From Pseudomonas sp. UBA5782 (GTDB lineage: Bacteria > Pseudomonadota > Gammaproteobacteria > Pseudomonadales > Pseudomonadaceae), in the NCBI GenBank assembly GCA_002418465.1, contig DIEE01000036.1, positions 339-11,923 on the forward strand: a stretch of DNA of 11,585 nt, read 5' to 3'. The stretch's first letter is position 1. Each line of letters opens with the position of its first letter. The position numbers were made by a program, and so were the translations under genes. The notes under the pieces were generated by a model. That model was not told the DNA's origin. It was given only the letters and a program-made list of their open reading frames with translations, and ran no database searches. Positions 1 through 5,587 of this stretch are shown in pieces.

Positions 1-156
1 TTCGTCGAGCACCTGGGCGCTGAGAGTCGGTGCATCGATGTAGACGTTCGGCGGCACCATCTCGACGGCATCGAGGTTGAGATTGCGCCCGCCGAGCAGG
101 GCCAGCACCTCCTGGGTGATGCCGACGCGGTCGATGAAGGTGACGTGGATGCGCAT
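1..156 (-). CDS. ACT-domain regulator, probably TyrR-like sigma54-type (N-terminal part, runs off left edge)
   Basis: Reading leftwards from an ATG at 156-154, the frame stays open for 52 codons to the window edge. The protein begins MRIHVTFIDRVGITQEVL and continues with a segment rich in L, N and V. This matches the first beta strand, the D/N-R-x-G-I turn and helix of an amino-acid-binding ACT domain. A protein starting directly with an ACT domain in Pseudomonas is typical of TyrR/PhhR-like regulators, which continue with PAS, AAA+ and HTH domains. None of those lies in the window, so the full architecture is inferred. A weak AGGA lies about 11 bases upstream of the start. A CATAAT box (185-190 read on the minus strand) could be its -10, but no good -35 accompanies it. 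The gene is divergent from the GntR-type regulator. Alternatives are another ACT protein such as a GcvR-like one. Confidence 0.65.
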   Translation of the reverse strand, partial: MRIHVTFIDRVGITQEVLALLGGRNLNLDAVEMVPPNVYIDAPTLSAQVLDE

Positions 157-217
157 GGAAATCCGGGGTCCTGAGCGAGCGCGGATTATGCCCGCTGCGG
201 CGTCTCGGCGCGACGCC

Positions 218-228
218 ATGTAGTACAT
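218..228. promoter_or_regulatory. Perfect 11-base palindrome, candidate operator in divergent region
   Basis: ATGTAGTACAT is a perfect inverted repeat around a central G. It lies between the two divergent regulator genes, about 30 bases upstream of the extended -10 box of the GntR-type gene. GntR-family proteins bind short inverted repeats and often autoregulate, so this is a plausible operator. It does not match the FadR-type consensus exactly, and an 11-base palindrome can arise by chance. Confidence 0.3.
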
Positions 229-257
229 CCGGGCTCTCCAGAAGAGAGATGGCCTTG

Positions 258-266
258 TGCTACAAT
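258..266 (+). promoter_or_regulatory. Extended -10 promoter for the GntR-type regulator
   Basis: TG-C-TACAAT is a good extended -10 element (5 of 6 matches to TATAAT plus the upstream TG). No convincing -35 lies 16-18 bases upstream, which is common for extended -10 promoters. Initiation around 273 would give a leader of about 90 bases before the ATG at 365. That leader contains GC-rich alternating CG stretches that may fold. The promoter could also serve smc by read-through, since only 25 bases separate the two genes. Confidence 0.5.
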
Positions 267-364
267 CCGCGCCCGGCGCGCTCCCGCGCGCTGCTCGGCA
301 GATGACGCTGTCCTCCCCAGTCATCCGCGACCCGTCGCTCGGCATTCTGGCTCGAAGGAAAATC

Positions 365-1024
365 ATGACGTTCACAGCCCCGGACAGCGTGTCCGAGCAG
401 ATAGCTCAGCACCTCGCCGAGCGAATCATCCGTGGCCAACTCAAGGAGCGCGAGCGCATCCAGGAGGTCAAGGTCGTCAACGCGCTCAACGTCAGTCGCG
501 GTTCGGTGCGCGAGGCGCTGCTGATTCTCGAGCGCCGCCACATGGTCGACATCCTGCCGCGCCGCGGCGCCCAGGTCAGCGAGCTGACCCCGCACCACGT
601 GCATTCGCTGTACGCGCTGGTGACCGAGCTGTACATACTGCTCAGCGACGCCGTCGCCGACCGCTGGCGGCGTCCGGATGAGCTGCAGCCGTTCGTCGAG
701 GTGCAGAAGCGCCTGGTCGATGGCTTTCGGCTCGGTGACGTCGAGGTTTTCGTTCAGGCCAGCATCGACGCGGTGCGCGCCACCTTTCCGTTCGCCAACA
801 ACCCTTACCTGCAATGCGTGGTGGAAGACCTCCAGCCGGCGGTCGCGCGCACCCATCACCTGGCGCTCGACGGCCAGCCGGGCGAGATGCAGGAGATGAT
901 GAACGCCTTCGCCCACCTGCTGCAGGCGGTCATCGATCGCAATCCTCCGCGTATTCGTGAGGTAGTCAGCGACTATTGCCAGCATAATTGCCGGATGGTG
1001 CTGGCCGCTCTGGCCAGACGCTGA
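365..1024 (+). CDS. GntR/FadR-subfamily transcriptional regulator
   Basis: A 219-aa protein, within the usual size for the FadR subfamily. An N-terminal winged helix (about residues 8-72) contains the recognition-helix pattern VSRGSVREAL (43-52) and a wing ending in RRGAQV, both hallmarks of GntR proteins. The rest (about 79-205) is all-helical and fits an FCD-type effector domain. The usual D-x2-FH and later His metal ligands of FCD domains are not evident at the expected places, so effector binding may be metal-independent or altered. The start at 365 is preferred because AAGGA (355-359) precedes it by five bases; the frame is open back to 257 but without a Shine-Dalgarno sequence and overlapping the promoter. 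It is 25 bases upstream of smc and co-oriented, so the two may be co-transcribed. The target genes cannot be read from the sequence. Confidence 0.9.
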   Translation: MTFTAPDSVSEQIAQHLAERIIRGQLKERERIQEVKVVNALNVSRGSVREALLILERRHMVDILPRRGAQVSELTPHHVHSLYALVTELYILLSDAVADRWRRPDELQPFVEVQKRLVDGFRLGDVEVFVQASIDAVRATFPFANNPYLQCVVEDLQPAVARTHHLALDGQPGEMQEMMNAFAHLLQAVIDRNPPRIREVVSDYCQHNCRMVLAALARR

Positions 1025-1049
1025 ACGAATCTCGGGGGCGAGGCGGCAC

Positions 1050-4000
1050 ATGCGGTTGAAAAGCATCAAGCTGGCGGGCTTCAAGTCCTTCGTCGACCCG
1101 ACCACCGTGAGCTTTCCCAGCAACATGGCTGCCGTGGTCGGGCCGAACGGCTGCGGCAAGTCGAACATCATCGACGCCGTGCGCTGGGTGATGGGTGAAA
1201 GCTCGGCGAAGAACCTGCGCGGCGAGTCGATGACCGACGTCATCTTCAACGGCTCGAACACCCGCAAGCCGGTGACCCAGGCCAGCATCGAGCTGGTCTT
1301 CGACAACTCCGACGGCACGCTGACGGGCGAATACGCAGCCTTCGCGGAAATCTCCATCCGCCGGCGGGTCACCCGCGACGCGCAGAACACCTACTTCCTC
1401 AACGGCGTGAAGTGCCGCCGTCGCGACATCACCGACATCTTCCTCGGCACCGGCCTCGGCCCACGCAGCTACTCGATCATCGAGCAGGGCATGATCTCCA
1501 AGCTGATCGAAGCCAAGCCCGAGGACCTGCGCAATTTCATCGAGGAAGCCGCCGGCATCTCCAAGTACAAGGAGCGCCGCCGCGAGACCGAGAGCCGCAT
1601 CCGACGCACCCACGAGAATCTGGCGCGCCTGACCGACCTGCGCGAAGAGCTGGAACGCCAGCTCGAACGTCTGCACCGGCAGGCGCAATCGGCGGAGAAG
1701 TACCAGGAATACAAGGCCGAGGAGCGCCAGCTCAAGGCCCAGCTCGCCGGCCTGCGCTGGCGCGCGCTTAACGAGCAGGTCGGCCAGCGCGAAGCGGTGA
1801 TCGGCGATCAGGAAGTCGGCTTCGAGGCGCTGGTCGCCGAGCAGCGCAACGCCGACGCCAGTATCGAGCGCCTGCGCGACGGCCACCACGAATTGTCCGA
1901 ACGCTTCAATCAGGTCCAGGGCCGCTTCTACTCGGTGGGCGGCGACATCGCCCGCGTCGAGCAGAGCATCCAGCACGGCCAGCAGCGCCTGCGCCAGTTG
2001 CAGGACGACCTGCGCGAGGCCGAGCGCGCGCGACTGGAAACCGAATCGCACCTGGGCCACGACCGCACGCTGCTGGCGACCCTCGGCGAAGAGCTGGCGG
2101 TGCTCGAACCGGAGCAGGAAATGGCCAGCGCCTCGGCGGAGGAATCCGCGGCGATGCTGGAAGATGCCGAGGCCGGCATGCACGGCTGGCAGGAGCAGTG
2201 GGACAGCTTCAACCAGCGCAGCGCCGAACCGCGCCGCGCCGCCGAAGTGCTGCAGGCGCGGCTGCTGCAGCTGGAGCAGAGCCTGGAGCGGCTGGCCGAG
2301 CGCGAGCGGCGTCTGGATGACGAGCGCACCTTGCTCGCCGCCGACCCGGACGACGCGGCGATCCTCGAGCTGGGCGAGCAACTGGCCATCAGCGATATGC
2401 AGCTCGAAGAGCTGCAGGCCGCCGAACAGGCGCTGGTCGAGCGTCTCGAGCAACTGCGTGGCGAGCTGCAGCAGGCGAGCCGCGAGCAGCAGCAGGCGCA
2501 GGGCGAGCTGCAGCGTCTCAACGGCCGCATCGCCTCGCTGGAAGCGCTGCAACAGGCGGCGCTGGACCCCGGCAAGGGCGCCAGCGAATGGCTCCGCGAA
2601 CAGCATCTGGACCAGCGTCCGCGCCTGGCCGAGGGGCTGCGCGTCGAGCCGGGCTGGGAGCTGGCGGTGGAAACCGTGCTCGGCTCCGACCTGCAGGCGG
2701 TGCTGCTGGACGACTTCGCCGGGCTCGATCTGCAGGGGTTCGAGCAGGGCGACCTGCGCCTGCTCGATCCGGGCAAACCATCCATCCGTCACCCCGGCAG
2801 CCTGCTGGACAAGGTCGAGGCGAGCGTTGACCTGGCACCCTGGCTTGCCCGCGTGCGCCCGGTGGAAAGCCTCGATGCGGCGCTCGCCGGCCGCGCCGCG
2901 CTGGGCGAGGGCGAAAGCCTGATCAGCCGCGACGGCTACTGGGTCGGCCGGCATTTCCTCCGTGTGCGTCGCGCCAGCGAAGCGGAAAGCGGCCTGCTCG
3001 CGCGCGGTCAGGAACTGGAGCGCCTGCAGGCCGAGCGCGACGAGCGCGAAGCCGGTCTGGAACAGCTCGACGAGCGCCTGCAGCGACTGCGCGACGAGCA
3101 GCTCGGCCAGGAAGAAAGCCGCGAGCGTCAGCGTCGCCTGCTGCAGGACGAGGCGCGCCAGCAGGGCGAGCTGAAGGCGCAGCTGTCCGCTCGCCAGGCC
3201 AAGCTCGAACAGCTGACCCTGCGTCGTCGGCGTCTCGACGAGGAACGCGGCGAACTGGGCGAACAGCGCGCGCTGGAGCACGAACAGCTCGGCGAGTCGC
3301 GCCTGCAGTTGCAGGATGCGCTGGATGAAATGGCCACGGACAGCGAGCAGCGCGAGCAACTGTTGGCGCAACGCGACGCCCTGCGCGAGCGCCTCGACCG
3401 CGTCCGCCAGGAAGCCCGCCAGCACAAGGACAACAGCCATCAGCTGGCGGTGCGCGCCGGCTCGCTGAAGGCTCAGCACGATTCCACCCGCCAGGCGTTG
3501 GAGCGTCTGGAGCAGCAGTTCGAGCGCGCCATCGAGCGGCGTGAACAGCTCAACCTCAACCTGGAGGAGGGCGAGGCGCCACTGGAGGAGTTGCGCATCA
3601 AGCTCGAGGAGCTGCTCGAACGGCGCATGGGCGTCGAAGAAGAACTCAAGCAGGCGCGTCTGGCCCTCGAAGACGCCGACCGCGAGCTGCGCGACGCCGA
3701 GAAGCGCCGCACCCAGGCCGAGCAGCAGGCGCAACTGTTGCGCGGCCAGCTGGAGCAGCAGCGCATGGAGTGGCAGGCGCTGACGGTGCGGCGCAAGGCG
3801 CTGCAGGAACAGCTACTGGAAGACGGCTATGACCTGCACGGCGTGCTCGCCACGCTACCGCCCGAAGCCAGCGAGAAGGGCTGGGAAGAGGAACTGGAAC
3901 GGCTCGCCGCGCGCATTGCGCGTCTCGGTCCGATCAACCTGGCGGCGATCGACGAATACCAGCAGCAGTCCGAGCGCAAGCGCTACCTGGATGCGCAGAA

Positions 4001-4538
4001 CGCCGACCTGGTCGAGGCCCTGGATACCCTGGAAAACGTCATCCGCAAGATCGACAAGGAGACCCGCAACCGCTTCAAGGAGACCTTCGACCAGATCAAC
4101 GGCGGGCTGCAGGCGTTGTTCCCGAAAGTCTTCGGCGGCGGCCAGGCCTACCTGGAACTAACCGGCGAAGATCTACTCGATACCGGGGTGGCGATCATGG
4201 CGCGCCCGCCGGGCAAGAAGAACAGCACGATTCACCTGCTGTCCGGCGGCGAGAAGGCGCTCACCGCGCTGGCGCTGGTGTTCGCGATCTTCCAGCTCAA
4301 TCCCGCGCCGTTCTGCATGCTCGACGAAGTGGACGCGCCGCTGGACGACGCCAACGTCGGCCGCTACGCCAGACTGGTCAAGGAAATGTCGGAAACGGTG
4401 CAGTTCATCTACATCACCCACAACAAGATCGCCATGGAAATGGCCGATCAGTTGATGGGGGTGACGATGCACGAACCGGGCTGTTCGCGCCTGGTGACGG
4501 TGAACGTCGAAGAGGCGGTTGCGTTGGTCGAAGCCTGA
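1050..4538 (+). CDS. smc: Chromosome segregation ATPase Smc
   Basis: Smc forms a dimeric ring ATPase that, with ScpA and ScpB, condenses and helps separate sister chromosomes. The 1162-aa protein shows the full architecture. The N-terminal head has Walker A GPNGCGKS (residues 31-38) and a Q-loop near YFLNG. A long heptad-rich, E/R/Q/L-dominated coiled coil follows from about 170 to 505. The hinge spans about 511-640 (start near EWLREQHLDQRPRLAEGL) and a returning coiled coil about 650-950. The C-terminal head starts near GPINLAAIDEY (960) and carries signature LSGGEK (1064-1069), Walker B FCMLDEVD (1088-1095, catalytic E1093) and switch His1124 in ITHNK. All ATPase residues are present, so it should be active. 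GAGG at 1040-1043 lies six bases before the ATG. The frame is intact. smc precedes zipA in Pseudomonas as here; scpA/scpB are not in the window. Confidence 0.98.
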   Translation: MRLKSIKLAGFKSFVDPTTVSFPSNMAAVVGPNGCGKSNIIDAVRWVMGESSAKNLRGESMTDVIFNGSNTRKPVTQASIELVFDNSDGTLTGEYAAFAEISIRRRVTRDAQNTYFLNGVKCRRRDITDIFLGTGLGPRSYSIIEQGMISKLIEAKPEDLRNFIEEAAGISKYKERRRETESRIRRTHENLARLTDLREELERQLERLHRQAQSAEKYQEYKAEERQLKAQLAGLRWRALNEQVGQREAVIGDQEVGFEALVAEQRNADASIERLRDGHHELSERFNQVQGRFYSVGGDIARVEQSIQHGQQRLRQLQDDLREAERARLETESHLGHDRTLLATLGEELAVLEPEQEMASASAEESAAMLEDAEAGMHGWQEQWDSFNQRSAEPRRAAEVLQARLLQLEQSLERLAERERRLDDERTLLAADPDDAAILELGEQLAISDMQLEELQAAEQALVERLEQLRGELQQASREQQQAQGELQRLNGRIASLEALQQAALDPGKGASEWLREQHLDQRPRLAEGLRVEPGWELAVETVLGSDLQAVLLDDFAGLDLQGFEQGDLRLLDPGKPSIRHPGSLLDKVEASVDLAPWLARVRPVESLDAALAGRAALGEGESLISRDGYWVGRHFLRVRRASEAESGLLARGQELERLQAERDEREAGLEQLDERLQRLRDEQLGQEESRERQRRLLQDEARQQGELKAQLSARQAKLEQLTLRRRRLDEERGELGEQRALEHEQLGESRLQLQDALDEMATDSEQREQLLAQRDALRERLDRVRQEARQHKDNSHQLAVRAGSLKAQHDSTRQALERLEQQFERAIERREQLNLNLEEGEAPLEELRIKLEELLERRMGVEEELKQARLALEDADRELRDAEKRRTQAEQQAQLLRGQLEQQRMEWQALTVRRKALQEQLLEDGYDLHGVLATLPPEASEKGWEEELERLAARIARLGPINLAAIDEYQQQSERKRYLDAQNADLVEALDTLENVIRKIDKETRNRFKETFDQINGGLQALFPKVFGGGQAYLELTGEDLLDTGVAIMARPPGKKNSTIHLLSGGEKALTALALVFAIFQLNPAPFCMLDEVDAPLDDANVGRYARLVKEMSETVQFIYITHNKIAMEMADQLMGVTMHEPGCSRLVTVNVEEAVALVEA

Positions 4539-4588
4539 GCGAAGCACTGCACTTTAACCGTTCGTCGTGCTAGCTTAGGGACCAATTT

Positions 4589-4594
4589 TAATAT
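4589..4594 (+). promoter_or_regulatory. Possible -10 box upstream of zipA
   Basis: TAATAT in the AT-richer smc-zipA gap matches 5 of 6 bases of the sigma70 -10. The best spaced -35 candidates (around 4565-4571) are poor. This is the most promoter-like stretch in the gap, which otherwise holds only the hairpin at 4637-4653. It supports independent transcription of zipA only weakly. Confidence 0.25.
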
Positions 4595-4636
4595 GCGCGG
4601 AAAACACCTGTAAGAACATACAGTTGCCGCGTTTCA

Positions 4637-4653
4637 AGGGACAGGATGTCCTT
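4637..4653 (+). terminator. Hairpin followed by T-rich tract between smc and zipA
   Basis: AGGGACA (4637-4643) pairs with TGTCCTT (4647-4653) across a GGA loop, with one G-U pair. A discontinuous T-rich stretch to about 4672 follows. It resembles a weak intrinsic terminator for smc, or an attenuator in the zipA leader. The three-base loop and seven-base stem make it only moderately stable. Confidence 0.4.
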
Positions 4654-4696
4654 CTTCATTTTTCATATTTTTCAAAGTCAGGGGTCATAGGATTTC

Positions 4697-5500
4697 ATGG
4701 AGCTGCGCTATTGGCTGATCGTTGTCGGCGTCATCGTTATCGTCGGCATTCTCTTCGATGGCTGGCGTCGCATGCGCGGCGGTAAAGGCAAACTCAAGTT
4801 CAAGCTCGACCGCAGCTTCTCGAACCTTCCCGATGACGACGGCGATCCCGAACTGCTCGGCCCGCCGCGCGTGATCGAGCGCAACGCCCACGCCGAACCG
4901 CAACTGGACGAAGCCGATCTGCCATCGATGAGTGCGCGTGACAGCAAGCGTCGCGGCGAGCCGCGCCAGGGCGACCTGGAACTGGGCGCCGAAGAACCGG
5001 TACCGACCCTGCTCAGCCCGATCGACGAAGACGCCGCCGAGAAGGGCGAACCGCGCGACCTGCCACCGGTCGAGGAAGTCCTGGTGATCAACGTGATTTC
5101 CCGCGACGCGCTCGGCTTCAAGGGCCCGGCGCTGTTGCAGAACATCCTTGAAAGCGGCCTGCGCTTCGGCGAGATGGACATCTTCCATCGCCACGAGAGC
5201 ATGGCCGGCAATGGCGAAGTGCTGTTCTCCATGGCCAACGCGGTCAAGCCGGGCACCTTCGATCTGGACGACATCGACCTGTTCAGCACCCCGGCAGTCA
5301 GCTTCTTCCTCGGCCTGCCCGGCCCGCGCCATCCCAAGCAGGCGTTCGACGTGATGGTCGCCGCCGCGCGCAAATTGTCCCAGGAGCTCAACGGCGAGCT
5401 GAAGGACGACCAGCGCAGCGTGCTCACCGCGCAAACCATCGAGCACTACCGCCAGCGCATCGTCGAATTCGAGCGCCGCGGCCTGACGATGAGACGCTGA
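4697..5500 (+). CDS. zipA: Cell division protein ZipA
   Basis: ZipA tethers the FtsZ ring to the inner membrane early in division. The 267-aa protein begins with a very short periplasmic end and a single transmembrane helix (about residues 6-21, WLIVVGVIVIVGILF). A basic stretch RRMRGGKGKLKFKLDR follows at once and orients the protein with its bulk in the cytoplasm. A charged, probably disordered linker covers about 40-125. The C-terminal FtsZ-binding domain starts at residue 126 (EEVLVINVISRD). It includes the conserved features LLQNILESGLRFGEMDIFHRHE and the AVSFFLGLPGPRHPKQAFDVM region. The linker lacks the long P/Q-rich region of the 328-aa E. coli protein, which accounts for the shorter length. 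AGGA at 4689-4692 lies four bases before the ATG. The gene lies 158 bases after smc and ends before a terminator. Confidence 0.96.
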   Translation: MELRYWLIVVGVIVIVGILFDGWRRMRGGKGKLKFKLDRSFSNLPDDDGDPELLGPPRVIERNAHAEPQLDEADLPSMSARDSKRRGEPRQGDLELGAEEPVPTLLSPIDEDAAEKGEPRDLPPVEEVLVINVISRDALGFKGPALLQNILESGLRFGEMDIFHRHESMAGNGEVLFSMANAVKPGTFDLDDIDLFSTPAVSFFLGLPGPRHPKQAFDVMVAAARKLSQELNGELKDDQRSVLTAQTIEHYRQRIVEFERRGLTMRR

Positions 5501-5514
5501 TTCGTTTCCAGGCC

Positions 5515-5531
5515 AGGGACCTTGAGTCCCT
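5515..5531 (+). other. Small hairpin just after zipA
   Basis: AGGGAC (5515-5520 with the A at 5515) pairs perfectly with GTCCCT (5526-5531) across a CTTGA loop. It sits 14 bases after the zipA stop and 12 bases before the terminator hairpin at 5544. Its AGGGAC core resembles that of the smc-zipA hairpin. It could protect the zipA 3' end or form part of a leader structure before ligA; no function is proven. Confidence 0.4.
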
Positions 5532-5543
5532 TGCCGCCAGTCA

Positions 5544-5575
5544 AAGAGAGCAGCCCTGGCTGCTCTTTTGCTTTT
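5544..5575 (+). terminator. Rho-independent terminator after zipA
   Basis: The stem pairs 5544-5554 with 5559-5569 (core AGAGCAGC/GCTGCTCT, extended by A-T pairs and one G-U) around a CCTG loop. It is followed by TTTT within the arm and a second TTTT run at 5572-5575. This is a strong intrinsic terminator for smc-zipA transcripts. It ends only about a dozen bases before the ligA start codon, leaving no room for a separate promoter between them. Confidence 0.75.
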
Positions 5576-5587
5576 CGAGATTCGAGA

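Noticed and set aside
257..364. N-terminal extension of the GntR-type regulator to 257
   Set aside because: It overlaps the extended -10 box at 258-266 and lacks a Shine-Dalgarno. AAGGA before the ATG at 365 and the family length favour the shorter protein.
966..3734. A 922-codon open frame on the minus strand opposite smc
   Set aside because: It is leucine/alanine/glutamine-rich low-complexity sequence mirroring the coiled-coil codons of smc. It has no domain and overlaps an unquestionable gene, so it is a GC-bias shadow frame.
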